Numbered from the stretch's first letter, positions 15,857 through 24,675 are shown. The stretch is 64,000 nucleotides of DNA from JBBEAM01 sp040882845 (GCA_040882845.1 JBBEAM010000009.1:124001-188000), one strand, 5' to 3'. Notes: generated by a model not told the origin, from the sequence alone. Made by a program: numbers and translations.

Positions 15857-17461
15857 ATGACAACGAAAACCGAAGGGACCGGCGGGTCCGCTGCGAGCAG
15901 CCAAACCAGCGATAACGCGCTGCACCGAACCATCGGCTGGAAGCACGCCTTCTGGGTGGCGAGCGGCGTTCCGGCTCTGGTGCTGTTCTCCATCGGCGGC
16001 ATCGCCGCGACGATCGGCTCACCCTCCTGGGTGGTGTGGATTCTCTCGGTCTCTTTCGGTTTCCTGCAGGCCTTCACCTATGCGGAGATCGCGGGACTCT
16101 TTCCCAGCAAGTCTGGCGGCGCCTCGGTCTACGGTGCGGCGGCCTGGGTGCGCTACAGCCGCTTCATCGCGCCGCTATCGGTGTGGTGCAACTGGCTGGC
16201 CTGGACGCCGGTGCTGGCGATCGGCGGTGGCCTGGGCGCGGGCTACATCCTGACCGCGCTCTTCCCGGCCGACGCGGCGATCAACTCCTGGAGCATCGTC
16301 TTCGCCGACCTCTCCTTCCTGAAGGCCGACCTGGCACTGCGGATCGACGCCACCTTCTGCATCGGCGCGGTGATCCTGTTCGCGGTCTTCATCGCCCAGC
16401 ATCACGGCATCCTGCGCACCGCGCGGATTCAAACCATCGTCGGACTGGCGGTGATCATCCCGCTGCTGATCGTCGGCATCGTGCCGCTGCTGACCGGCGA
16501 CGTCCTGACCGAGAACCTGCTGCCGCTCGAACCGCTGACGGGAGCCTGGGATGGCGAGGGCTGGACCCTCTTCCTCGGCGGTCTGTTCATCGCCGCGTGG
16601 TCGGCCTACGCCTTCGAAACGGCGATCTGCTACACCAGCGAGTTCCGCGATCCCGGTAAGGATACGCCCAAGGCGATCCTCTACGCGGGCGGTCTCTGCC
16701 TGGTGGTCTACACCCTGGTGCCGCTGTCCTTCCAGGGCGTGCTCGGCGTCGAGGGCATGCTTCAGCCAGGCATCGTCGACGGCTCCGGCGTCGCCTCCGC
16801 CATGGCCGGCATGGTCGGCGCCGGAAGCTTCATCCAGGGGCTGATGGTGGTCATGCTTATCCTCGCCCTGCTGTTGGCGGTGATGACGTCGATGGCGGGC
16901 TCCTCGCGCACCCTCTATCAGGGCTCGCGCGACGGCTGGCTACCGCGCTACCTGTCCGGCACCAACAAGCACGGCGCGCCGACCCGCGGCATGTGGACCG
17001 ATCTCGGCTTCAACCTGATCCTGTTGATGATGTCGGACTACCTCTTCGTGCTGGCGGTATCCAACTGCTGCTACCTGATCTTCAACTTCCTCAACCTCAA
17101 CGCCGGCTGGATCCACCGCATCGACAACGCCGATACGCCGCGTCCCTGGCGCTGCCCGACCCCGCTGATGGCGGTCGGCGTCGGCCTGTCCTTCGTCAAC
17201 ATGGCGCTGCTCGGCGCCGGCGCCAACGTCTGGGGGCCTGGCACCTTGATGTCCGGCATCATTGCCGCGGCGCTGATCATCCCGGTCTTCATGTTCCGCC
17301 ACTATGTGCAGGACAAGGGGCAGTTCCCCAAGGAGATGCTCGAGGATCTGCATGTCGACGCCCAGGACATGACCCGCAAGAAAGCCGGGATCCTGCCCTG
17401 GGTGACCCTGGCCGCCGGCGCGGCGGTCGCCTTCGCGGCCAACCAGATCTTCACGCTCTAG
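15857..17461 (+). CDS. APC superfamily amino acid/amine permease
   Basis: This 534-residue polytopic protein has about twelve hydrophobic segments and the APC N-terminal helix pattern SGVPALVLFSIGGIAATIG, followed by TYAEIAGLFPSKSGGASVYG. GGGGGAACAG precedes the ATG. The N-terminal 25 residues and a long C-terminal linker (VQDKGQFPKEMLEDLHVDAQ) are hydrophilic. It stands alone between a divergent hybrid kinase and a terminator. The substrate cannot be read from sequence; amino acid or amine uptake fits the island. The upstream TTGGTC pair suggests co-regulation with the glx and ABC-transporter genes. Confidence 0.85.
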   Translation: MTTKTEGTGGSAASSQTSDNALHRTIGWKHAFWVASGVPALVLFSIGGIAATIGSPSWVVWILSVSFGFLQAFTYAEIAGLFPSKSGGASVYGAAAWVRYSRFIAPLSVWCNWLAWTPVLAIGGGLGAGYILTALFPADAAINSWSIVFADLSFLKADLALRIDATFCIGAVILFAVFIAQHHGILRTARIQTIVGLAVIIPLLIVGIVPLLTGDVLTENLLPLEPLTGAWDGEGWTLFLGGLFIAAWSAYAFETAICYTSEFRDPGKDTPKAILYAGGLCLVVYTLVPLSFQGVLGVEGMLQPGIVDGSGVASAMAGMVGAGSFIQGLMVVMLILALLLAVMTSMAGSSRTLYQGSRDGWLPRYLSGTNKHGAPTRGMWTDLGFNLILLMMSDYLFVLAVSNCCYLIFNFLNLNAGWIHRIDNADTPRPWRCPTPLMAVGVGLSFVNMALLGAGANVWGPGTLMSGIIAAALIIPVFMFRHYVQDKGQFPKEMLEDLHVDAQDMTRKKAGILPWVTLAAGAAVAFAANQIFTL

Positions 17462-17484
17462 CCAGCGACCCCGTCGCTGAACCT

Positions 17485-17522
17485 GCGCCCGCTCCACTTC
17501 GTTGGGGCGGGCGCTTCTTTTT
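17485..17522 (+). terminator. rho-independent terminator after the APC permease
   Basis: GCGCCCGC at 17485-17492 pairs with GCGGGCGC at 17507-17514 and is followed by TTCTTTTTCC. It lies 23 bases after the permease stop and just before the end of the convergent methyltransferase gene. Confidence 0.85.
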
Positions 17523-17528
17523 CCGGGC

Positions 17529-19007
17529 TTAGCGCCAGCGGCCTTCGAGGAAAGACAATATTTTCCCGTTGTGCAGGCCGGTCACCTCGACACTGTCGCC
17601 AGCCCGCAGGGCGATTGCCCGCTCGAAGCTGAAAAAGCAATGCCGCCAGCTCGACGGGCGCCAGTCTTCCGGCGGCGCGTTCTCGAAGACCAGATCCTCC
17701 GCCAGATAGAGCCGATTCCACTGCAGCAAACCCTCGGCCCGGCCTTCGCCGCTTGCCCAGTAGGTAAAGCGCTCCTGGCGCGGCTGGTCAGGTGGCGCCG
17801 CAAGCTCCGCCGCGAAGATTTCCCTTGGCGCGCTCAAGGACGTGAAATCGTGCTGCGTCAGGTCCAGCGCCAGCATGCTGGGCGCGAAGCGGTTGAAGGC
17901 CGAGAGGTCGAAGCCGGCCACCCTTCCGACGCGGCTCAGCGCCGCCAGCTTGTCTCCCCCGGCCAGGCAGGTCATGGCCGCAACCTTCCAGGGGATCAGC
18001 ACCGCCCCGGGCGTCAGCAGCCGCGCTCGGGCGTCCGCCGTAATCGCCAGCAAGTCCTCTGAAAAAACCGTGTCGCCGAGAATCTCCGACAGCAGGATAT
18101 CAGCCGGTTCCGGCAGATCCTGTCCGATCCTCAGCTGCTGCGAGGGTTTTGCGATCACCGTGATCTTCCCGGCCAGGCCGTTCTTGGCGACGATCCCGCG
18201 CGCGGTCTCGGCGATCAGCGGATCGCTCTCGCAGCTATAGACGTGCCGGGCGCCGGCCTTGGCGGCGAGCATCGCCAGGATGCCGGAGCCGGTGCCGATC
18301 TCCAGGACCAGACTCTCTGGCGTCACGGTCTTGGCGAGGGCCTCCGCATAGGCCGCGTGGCGCTTTTCGTCGCGCATCATCGCGAAGTGCCAGGCCGGCG
18401 CGACCTGGCCGCGCAGGTGGCGCAAAGCATGACCGATCCCGAACTGCGTCGGCGCCTTCTCTGCAGCCTGCTCCAGCAGGGGGATCGCGTCGCGCTCCCG
18501 CGCGATCCTGGTATAGGCCGCCGCCAGCCAGTGCAGGCGCTCGGCCGGCCAGTGGCGCCGCGCGGCCTCTTCACGCAGCGGCTCGAGAGTCTCGCGCGCG
18601 TCCGACAGCGCGCCCAACGCGTGGAGACACTGGGCCAGCTCGGCGCGTGCCTCGGCGTGTTTGGCATCGAGTTCGATGGCCTGGCGGTAAACCGCCGCAG
18701 ACTCGCTGAAACGCCGCTCCGAGCGATACAGCCGCGCCAGCAGCAGCGCCGGTTCGGTTTCCCGTCCGGCGCGCTCGGCAGCCCGCTGCAAGGCCGTCTC
18801 GGCCTCGCGGTTGCGCCCATGGCGCGCCGCCGCCCAACCCCGCGCCAAGGCAATGCGCCAGTCCCGGGCCGTCTCCGGCAGGCCTGACAGCTCGCGTTCG
18901 ACCTCGCCCAGCCGACCCTCCCGGCAGAGCTTCAGCAGGCGCTGCGCGCTATCCTCCGGCATCTCCGCCGCGCGCGGGGGAACAGGCCCCTCCCGATCTT
19001 CCGCCAT
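17529..19007 (-). CDS. TPR-containing PRMT-like SAM-dependent methyltransferase
   Basis: The 492-residue protein has TPR-like helical repeats over residues about 20-200 (AAVYRQAIELDAKHAEARAE is one) and a Rossmann methyltransferase from about 205. The SAM loop is VLEIGTGSGILAMLAAKAGA (234-253) and the acidic ribose-binding residue is in YSCESDP (Glu260). The sequence LLSEILGDTVFSEDLL (305-320) supplies the two glutamates of the arginine-binding double-E loop of PRMT7/PRMT9-like enzymes. The C-terminal half is beta-barrel-like. TPR repeats before a PRMT core mirror animal PRMT9. The substrate is unknown and arginine methylation is inferred. It is monocistronic, convergent with the APC gene. 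Confidence 0.8.
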   Translation of the reverse strand: MAEDREGPVPPRAAEMPEDSAQRLLKLCREGRLGEVERELSGLPETARDWRIALARGWAAARHGRNREAETALQRAAERAGRETEPALLLARLYRSERRFSESAAVYRQAIELDAKHAEARAELAQCLHALGALSDARETLEPLREEAARRHWPAERLHWLAAAYTRIARERDAIPLLEQAAEKAPTQFGIGHALRHLRGQVAPAWHFAMMRDEKRHAAYAEALAKTVTPESLVLEIGTGSGILAMLAAKAGARHVYSCESDPLIAETARGIVAKNGLAGKITVIAKPSQQLRIGQDLPEPADILLSEILGDTVFSEDLLAITADARARLLTPGAVLIPWKVAAMTCLAGGDKLAALSRVGRVAGFDLSAFNRFAPSMLALDLTQHDFTSLSAPREIFAAELAAPPDQPRQERFTYWASGEGRAEGLLQWNRLYLAEDLVFENAPPEDWRPSSWRHCFFSFERAIALRAGDSVEVTGLHNGKILSFLEGRWR

Positions 19008-19124
19008 GCGCTTGCCTCGACGCCCCCCAGCCCGTGAAATGAAGCGATTCCTGTCGCTCGCAGTCTAGCTTGCCGGGGCGGTGGCGCGGTAGGCTAGGAG
19101 AAACAGGAGGCAAAGGGAGATTTC

Positions 19125-19901
19125 ATGCCGATTCTCGAGGTGCAATCCCTGACCCGCCGCTTCGGCGGACTGACCGCCGTCGATGGTCTGAGCTTCGCCG
19201 TCGAGGAGGGTGAAATCCGCGGTTTGATCGGCCCGAACGGTGCCGGCAAGACAACCACCTTCAACGTCATCAGCGGCTTCTACCCCCCTTCCGGCGGGAG
19301 CGTGGTCTATGACGGTCGCAACATCTCCGGCATGAAGACCAGCGTGATCGCCCGCCTCGGGCTGGTGCGCACCTTCCAGGGCACAACCCTGTTCCACGAG
19401 ATGACCTGCCGGGAGAACGCGCTGATCGGCTGTCATCTGCAGGCCGAAAGCCCCTTCATCGCGCGGGTGCTCGGCAGCGACCGCACGGTGCAGCGCAAGG
19501 CCGAGGAAAAGGCGATGGAGTGCCTCGCCTTCTTCGGTCTCGATCCCCTGGCCGAGGAGCTGGCGATGAATCTGCCGCACGGCCTGCAGCGTGCCCTCGG
19601 CATGGCGGTGGCGCTGGCCGCCGATCCCAAGGTGCTGCTGCTCGACGAACCCTTCACCGGCATGAACCCGGAGGAGACGCGGCACATGATGGGCTTGATC
19701 GAGAAGGTGCGCGACAAGGGCGTCACCCTGCTGCTGGTCGAGCACGACATGCAGGCGGTGATGGGCCTCTGCAACCGGATCACGGTGATGAACTTCGGCA
19801 GCCTGCTAGCCGAAGGCTCGCCCCAGGACATCCAGAACAACCCCGAGGTCATCAAGGCCTATCTTGGCGGCGTCGAAGGAGCCGAAACCGATGCTGCTTG
19901 A
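19125..19901 (+). CDS. livG: branched-chain-amino-acid-type ABC transporter ATPase (LivG)
   Basis: The 258-residue ATPase has Walker A GPNGAGKTTTFN, a LivG-like signature LPHGLQRALGMAVALAADPK in place of LSGGQ, and Walker B VLLLDEPFTGMNPEE. The LivG-type ending TVMNFGSLLAEGSPQDIQNN is present. It overlaps livF by 11 bases. The cognate permeases and binding protein are on the opposite strand at 21140-24411, so the transporter genes are split into two convergent operons. Confidence 0.93.
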   Translation: MPILEVQSLTRRFGGLTAVDGLSFAVEEGEIRGLIGPNGAGKTTTFNVISGFYPPSGGSVVYDGRNISGMKTSVIARLGLVRTFQGTTLFHEMTCRENALIGCHLQAESPFIARVLGSDRTVQRKAEEKAMECLAFFGLDPLAEELAMNLPHGLQRALGMAVALAADPKVLLLDEPFTGMNPEETRHMMGLIEKVRDKGVTLLLVEHDMQAVMGLCNRITVMNFGSLLAEGSPQDIQNNPEVIKAYLGGVEGAETDAA

Positions 19902-20598
19902 GGTCAAGGACGCCGTCGTCCACTACAACAAGGTGATGGCGCTGAAGGGCATCTCCCTGCAGGTGCCCGAGCACGGCATCGTCACCATTCTCGGCGCCAA
20001 CGGCGCCGGCAAGACCACGACGCTGCGCGCCATTTCCGGTTTGCGCCGCCTGACTTCCGGCGAGATCCATTTCGACGGTCAGCGCATCGACGGCTGGGCC
20101 CCGGAGAAGATCGTCGGCGCAGGGCTCGCCCACGTTCCCGAGGGACGCCGTATCTTCCCCGATCTGACTGTGCTGGAGAATCTTTACACCGGCGCCTTCC
20201 TGCGCCGCGACAAGGCCGGCGTCGCCCAGGATCTGGAGACCGTGTTCAACCACTTCCCGCGGCTGCGCGAACGCCGCGAGCAAAGCGGCAAGACGCTGTC
20301 CGGCGGCGAGCAGCAGATGCTGGCGATCGGCCGCGCCCTGATGGCGAAACCCCGGCTGCTGCTGCTCGACGAGCCCTCGATGGGCCTCGCCCCGGTGATG
20401 GTCGAGGAGATCACCCGGATCGTCGTCGATATCTCCAAGCGTGGCGTGCCCGTGGTGTTGGTTGAGCAGAATGCCGAGCTGGCGCTGCGCCTGGCGCGCT
20501 ACGCCTATGTGCTGGAAACCGGCGCCATGGCGCTTGAGGGCGAGGCGGCTGAGCTGCACGAGAACGACCACGTGCGCCGCGCCTACCTCGGCGGCTGA
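19891..20598 (+). CDS. livF: branched-chain-amino-acid-type ABC transporter ATPase (LivF)
   Basis: The start MLLEVKDAVVHYNKV at 19891 follows GAAGGAGCC and overlaps livG. The 235-residue product has Walker A GANGAGKTTTLRAISG, signature LSGGEQQMLAIGRALMAKP and Walker B LLLLDEPSMGLAPVMVEEI, with the LivF-type ETGAMALEGEAAEL ending. It is the second ATPase of the split transporter. The imported substrate is unknown; amides, urea-like or methylated compounds are as plausible as branched-chain amino acids. Confidence 0.93.
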   Translation: MLLEVKDAVVHYNKVMALKGISLQVPEHGIVTILGANGAGKTTTLRAISGLRRLTSGEIHFDGQRIDGWAPEKIVGAGLAHVPEGRRIFPDLTVLENLYTGAFLRRDKAGVAQDLETVFNHFPRLRERREQSGKTLSGGEQQMLAIGRALMAKPRLLLLDEPSMGLAPVMVEEITRIVVDISKRGVPVVLVEQNAELALRLARYAYVLETGAMALEGEAAELHENDHVRRAYLGG

Positions 20599-20606
20599 GC
20601 GCCTGC

Positions 20607-21143
20607 ATGTCCCGCGATTTCGGCGAGGTCGATCCGCGCAGTCTGCTCGCCGCGGGCTGGACCCAGGATGACCTGCGCTGGGAAAACCTGCAGTACAACG
20701 GCGCCCCCGATGATCGTGTCGAAGCCCTGCGCCTGGCGCGCGGTCATTTCACCGCCCAGGATCCACGGCTGGCCTGCAGCCTAGTCAATCACGCCGCGGC
20801 CTTGCCGAAAGACGATCCTGCCCGCGCCGCCCTGCTCCGGGAGGCTCAGGCGGTGTGGCGCGGCTGCGGCCCCTGGCTGGAGGCGCTGAAACCCGAGTGG
20901 CGGGCGCGCAGCAGCACCTACCACCTGCGCATGGAAGCCAAGTACCCCGGCGGCTACGACCGCTTCTCCGAGGAAAAATACGCCAAGCTGGCGGCGGAGG
21001 GATTACAGGCGGCGGACGCCCACGCCGCCGGCAAAGCCTGGCCCGACCAGCGCGAACGCTGGAACAGGGAACGCCCGGCCGGTTTCAACGACCTGCGTAA
21101 GCTTTTGGCGGCGGTGCTGCTGACCGGACCCAATCCAGTCTAG
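20607..21143 (+). CDS. hypothetical protein downstream of livF
   Basis: This 178-residue soluble protein starts eight bases after livF, and its end overlaps the stop region of the convergent livM. I recognise no family. It is helical, rich in Trp and charged residues (DDLRWENLQYNGAPDD, WRARSSTYHLRMEAKYPGGY, DRFSEEKYAKLAAEG). It has no signal peptide or membrane segment. Coupling to livGF suggests a role tied to the imported compound, which is inference. Confidence 0.7.
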   Translation: MSRDFGEVDPRSLLAAGWTQDDLRWENLQYNGAPDDRVEALRLARGHFTAQDPRLACSLVNHAAALPKDDPARAALLREAQAVWRGCGPWLEALKPEWRARSSTYHLRMEAKYPGGYDRFSEEKYAKLAAEGLQAADAHAAGKAWPDQRERWNRERPAGFNDLRKLLAAVLLTGPNPV

Positions 21144-22150
21144 GCCTTCTCCGTTTCGCCGCCGGGGCTGTTGCCGTCGTCCTTGTTTCTGCGTTTCCAC
21201 AGCCCGCCGATTTTCGGCACCAGGGATTCCAGGCCCTTCGGCAGGAAGAGGATGGACAGGATCAGGATCGCCCCGAGGAACAGCGGCCGCGCTTGATCGA
21301 CACCAAGCTCGCGCAACACGATCTCGTTGATCACCGTCAGGATGACGACCCCCAGGATCGGTCCGTAAAAGGTCGCCGTGCCGCCGACGATCACCCAGAT
21401 CAGGACATAGACCATGGGCTCGACATCGAACATCGTCGGGTTGATCGTCGTCAGATAGTGCGCCTGCAGCGCCCCGGCGAGGCCGGCGAAAAAGGAGGCC
21501 GCGACGAAGGCCGTCATGCGCATCCGCCAGGCGTTGACGCCAACGGACTCCGCCAGCTTGTCCTGCCAGTGCAGGGCATGGAAGGTCAGGCCGAGACGCG
21601 ACTTTTCGATCCGGTAGAGAAAGACCAGGGCGACCGCGACGACGATCAAGGCCAGATAATAGAAGTTGACCGCATTCCAGAAGGCGAAGGTGGTCTCGCC
21701 GATGGTGATGTCGGGAAATCCGGGAATCGACTTCAGCCCCTTGGGGCCGCCGAAGGGATAGCGGAACTTCTTCCAGCACAGCCGGATCACCTCGCCCGCG
21801 GCGAAGGAGCCGATCAGGAAGTAGAAGCCCTTCATGCGAAACAGCGGGAAGGAAAGGATGAAGGCGACGACCCCGGCGACGGCGGCGCCCAGCACCATCG
21901 AGAGCGGAACCCAGACGCCGAACTGCTTGCTGATCAGCGCGCTGGCGTAAGCGCCGACACCGACCATCACGACGTGGCCCAGGGACCACTCGCCGGTCAG
22001 GGTCAGTAGGCGGTAGCTGGCCACCACCAGAACGTTGATCACCAGGAAGACCAGCACCTCCTGCTGCGAGAAGGAGAGCTGATGCGGCAAGAGGATCAAC
22101 GCCACGGCGAGCGCGGCGGCGCCCAGCAGCAGCGGCAGACGGTTCGGCAT
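21140..22150 (-). CDS. livM: ABC transporter permease, LivM type
   Basis: The 336-residue membrane protein has LivM features: eight to ten hydrophobic helices, LTGEWSLGHVVMVGVGAYAS near the N-terminus and the EAA-like loop with VGVNAWRMRMTAFVAASFFA. It starts on the last base of livH (TGATG). The final 25 residues are hydrophilic (WKRRNKDDGNSPGGETEKA). It is transcribed after the binding-protein gene and livH on the minus strand. Confidence 0.92.
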   Translation of the reverse strand: MPNRLPLLLGAAALAVALILLPHQLSFSQQEVLVFLVINVLVVASYRLLTLTGEWSLGHVVMVGVGAYASALISKQFGVWVPLSMVLGAAVAGVVAFILSFPLFRMKGFYFLIGSFAAGEVIRLCWKKFRYPFGGPKGLKSIPGFPDITIGETTFAFWNAVNFYYLALIVVAVALVFLYRIEKSRLGLTFHALHWQDKLAESVGVNAWRMRMTAFVAASFFAGLAGALQAHYLTTINPTMFDVEPMVYVLIWVIVGGTATFYGPILGVVILTVINEIVLRELGVDQARPLFLGAILILSILFLPKGLESLVPKIGGLWKRRNKDDGNSPGGETEKA

Positions 22151-23022
22151 CAGGCCCGCTCCTTGGTGCCGAACAGGCCGGTCGGCTTGATCACCAGGAC
22201 GATCAGCATCAGCAGCAGGCCAGTGATGTCGGCCACGGTGCCGTCGAAGAAGGTGGTGACGAAGGTATGCACGAAGGCATAGAGCACGGCCGCGACCACG
22301 GCCCCTTCGAGGCTGCCGATGCCGCCGACGATGATGATGATGAAGGCGGTGACGATCACGCCATGCCCCATCAGCGGCTCGGTCGGCACGATCGGCGCGG
22401 TCAGCGCGCCGGCGACTCCGGCGAGCCCGGCGCCGATGAACATGGCGATGCGCGAGGTCTGGTTGAGCGAGATGCCCTGCAGGGCCGCGGCCTCGGAATC
22501 CTGAGCCGTCGCGCGCAGCGCCCAGCCGAAGCGGCTGCGCTTGAGGAACAGCCAGAGGGCGACCAGCAGAGCTACCGCGGCGATCACCACATAGAGCCGC
22601 TGCAGCGGCACCGAGACGCCGTCGATGCCAAAACCGACCGCCTTCTGAATCGGCGGGTTGACGTTCTTGGAACGCACCCCGAAGCCCAGGGTGACGGCGG
22701 ATTGCAGACAGAGCAGCAGTCCGATCGAGGCGATCAGGCCGCCGAGCGGGTTGTCCCGCAGCGGCCGGAACAGCGCCCGTTCCATCAGCAGGCCGACGGC
22801 GCCGACGAAGACCATGCCGATGGCCACCGCCAGAAAGAAGTTCAGGCCCTGCTCGACATAGAAGAAGAAGACCGAGTAGGCGCCGAGCATGTAGAGCTCG
22901 CCGTGGGCGAAGTTGATTACGCCCATGACGCCAAAAATCAGCACCAGGCCAACCGCGATCAGGGCCATGTAGCTGGCCGCGTAAACGGCGTTGACCCCGG
23001 TCTGCAACAGCAGTTCGAGCAT
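22150..23022 (-). CDS. livH: ABC transporter permease, LivH type
   Basis: The 290-residue membrane protein has the LivH opening AVYAASYMALIAVGLVLIFG followed by VMGVINFAHGELYMLGAYS. The permease loop is DSEAAALQGISLNQTSRIAM. It overlaps livM by one base and is separated from the binding-protein gene by a 90-base gap containing a strong hairpin. It would form the membrane channel with LivM, energised by the LivG/LivF pair encoded on the plus strand. Confidence 0.92.
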   Translation of the reverse strand: MLELLLQTGVNAVYAASYMALIAVGLVLIFGVMGVINFAHGELYMLGAYSVFFFYVEQGLNFFLAVAIGMVFVGAVGLLMERALFRPLRDNPLGGLIASIGLLLCLQSAVTLGFGVRSKNVNPPIQKAVGFGIDGVSVPLQRLYVVIAAVALLVALWLFLKRSRFGWALRATAQDSEAAALQGISLNQTSRIAMFIGAGLAGVAGALTAPIVPTEPLMGHGVIVTAFIIIIVGGIGSLEGAVVAAVLYAFVHTFVTTFFDGTVADITGLLLMLIVLVIKPTGLFGTKERA

Positions 23023-23046
23023 CGAATCCTATCCGGCGAAATGACT

Positions 23047-23081
23047 GCCGGGGCCGACCGGCTACAAGGGACGGCCCCGGC
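23047..23081 (-). promoter_or_regulatory. stem-loop between binding-protein gene and livH
   Basis: GCCGGGGCCG at 23047-23056 and CGGCCCCGGC at 23072-23081 form a perfect 10-bp GC stem with a 15-base loop and no T-tract. In the minus-strand transcript it follows the binding-protein stop by about 31 bases. Such intercistronic hairpins often protect the upstream mRNA so that the binding protein is made in excess over the permeases. Confidence 0.6.
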
Positions 23082-23112
23082 GTGACGACAGGTTACATCC
23101 TAACGGAGCGCA

Positions 23113-24411
23113 TCACGTCCGCTGGTAGTACATCTCGCCCATGGCATCCATGTGCTTGACCAGGATGTCGCCGTGCTTGTCCCACCAGGCGGGGATCGAC
23201 TTGAACTCCTTGATCTTGGCCTTGCCGCCTTCGATCACCACGACCGGCCAGTCGCCGACCAAGGCGTTGTTGATGCCGAAGAGATCCTCGCCCCACCACT
23301 GGGCCTCGCCGAAGGCGTGCAGCCCGGTGCCGCCTTCCTTCATGGCGGCGAGCACGTCCTGCGGCTCGACGGAGCCGGCCTTCTCGGCACCGGCCCTCCA
23401 GAGATCCATGATCGAGGCGTATTCCCAGGAGACCGCGCCCCACTCGCCGGGCCAGCGCTTGGCGTACTCGGCATAGAAGTCGTTGGGGTTCTGGAAGTTG
23501 ACCTGGCTCTGGTTCAGCGCCTCGTCGTCGAAATCGGGGAACTGGAAGATCATGCCCTCGACGAATTCCTGGGAGGTCTTCTCGATGATCTGCTCGTAGA
23601 AGTCCGCGGTGCAGGAGATGATCTTGCCTTCGTAGCCCTGCAGGTAGGCCTGCTCCATCAGCGGATGCACGAAGTCGGCATAGCTGGTGTCGAGGCAGAT
23701 GACGTCCGGGTTGTTGGACATCAGCGAGGTCATCACCGGTGCGAAGTCGGTGGTGCTGTAGTCGAAGAACAGCGGATCGGAGATCACCTCGATCCCGGCC
23801 GCCTCGAAGGCCGCCAGATAGGTCGCGACCGAGGGCCGCCCGAGCGCGTCGTCCTGCGCGCAGATCACCGCCGTTTTGACGTCGGGATGATTCTCCGCCA
23901 GCCACTCGACGCCGGTAACGTTGTAGATCGGATGCACCTCGCAGGGCGCGATCAGATTCGGGGTGTCGGGCGTCAGGTCGCTCGGCAGCAGGGTGGAGAC
24001 CAGCATGCCGGAGCGGTTGGAGATGTCGACCACCGGCGGCATGGTGTCGCCGCCCAGCATCATGATGAACTTGACGTTGTCTTCGTTGATCAGCTTCTGG
24101 GCGCCGGCGCGCGCCTTGCTCGGATCGTATTCGTTGTCATAGGAAACGAACTCGACCATGCGCTTCTCGCCGCCGATGTCGATACCTCCGGCGGCATTGA
24201 CCCACTCGGCCCAGATCTCGCAGCCGTAAAGGCCCGGCAGGCCCCAGGCGGCGACCTCGCCGGTCAGCGGGGCGAGGAACCCGATCTTCACGCTTTCTCC
24301 CTGAGCGAAGGTCTTGCGCGGCACGCTGGTGGCCGCCATCGCGGCGCCGACAGCGGTGCCCTGCAGGAACCTGCGCCGGTTCAAACCCTTCTTGTAGAAT
24401 AGTTCTGACAT
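23113..24411 (-). CDS. TAT-exported ABC transporter substrate-binding protein (Peripla_BP_6 type)
   Basis: The start at 24411 follows AAGGAGGCCAATCG and yields 432 residues. The N-terminus MSELFYKKGLNRRRFLQGTA is a twin-arginine signal with a hydrophobic stretch up to about residue 35. The mature part opens ESVKIGFLAPLTGEVAAWG, the class I LivJ/AmiC-like fold, with DNEYDPSKARAGAQKLINED. It belongs with LivHM and the convergent LivGF. Proximity to the DUF1989-GcvT fusion (24676-27057), in the same direction, suggests the substrate feeds that enzyme. The ligand is not readable from the sequence. Confidence 0.9.
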   Translation of the reverse strand: MSELFYKKGLNRRRFLQGTAVGAAMAATSVPRKTFAQGESVKIGFLAPLTGEVAAWGLPGLYGCEIWAEWVNAAGGIDIGGEKRMVEFVSYDNEYDPSKARAGAQKLINEDNVKFIMMLGGDTMPPVVDISNRSGMLVSTLLPSDLTPDTPNLIAPCEVHPIYNVTGVEWLAENHPDVKTAVICAQDDALGRPSVATYLAAFEAAGIEVISDPLFFDYSTTDFAPVMTSLMSNNPDVICLDTSYADFVHPLMEQAYLQGYEGKIISCTADFYEQIIEKTSQEFVEGMIFQFPDFDDEALNQSQVNFQNPNDFYAEYAKRWPGEWGAVSWEYASIMDLWRAGAEKAGSVEPQDVLAAMKEGGTGLHAFGEAQWWGEDLFGINNALVGDWPVVVIEGGKAKIKEFKSIPAWWDKHGDILVKHMDAMGEMYYQRT

Positions 24412-24548
24412 CGATTGGCCTCCTTGTTCGTGAGCATCGCGGCGTTCTCCGCCGCTCTGTCCTTCGACCGCCCGCCCGCGCGCTTTTATTCCGGTTTTTT
24501 CAGGCCGCGAGGCGGCCATCAGCACGGGTCATCCCAGGACGACGTAAT

Positions 24549-24569
24549 GACAACTGTAAGGCAGTTGTC
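24549..24569. promoter_or_regulatory. perfect palindrome GACAACTG-N5-CAGTTGTC upstream of the binding-protein gene
   Basis: GACAACTG (24549-24556) and CAGTTGTC (24562-24569) are perfect 8-base inverted repeats around TAAGG, 138-158 bases before the binding-protein ATG on the minus strand. The size and symmetry suit an operator for a dimeric regulator. No terminator-like T-tract follows. Confidence 0.5.
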
Positions 24570-24593
24570 GCACGGCGTTCAATCCGATTTTCG

Positions 24594-24644
24594 GAAATTG
24601 GTCTGAAATTGGTCTTAAAAGGCCGCCGCCGCACGGAATTGGTC
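24594..24644. promoter_or_regulatory. tandem GAAATTGGTCT repeats plus a third TTGGTC half-site
   Basis: GAAATTGGTCT occurs twice head-to-tail at 24594-24604 and 24605-24615, an exact 11-base tandem repeat. A further TTGGTC sits at 24639-24644, 30 bases (about three helical turns) after the second. The cluster is in the gap between the DUF1989-GcvT gene and the binding-protein gene. Phasing on one DNA face suggests cooperative binding of an activator or repressor. Confidence 0.5.
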
Positions 24645-24675
24645 CGCGCCCGCGGCGGCCAGATGAAGCGGCAAA

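Noticed and set aside
15578..15946. An N-terminal extension of the hybrid kinase up to 15946
   Set aside because: It would overlap the start of the divergent APC permease and its control region, and the added residues resemble no domain. A ribosome site supports 15577.
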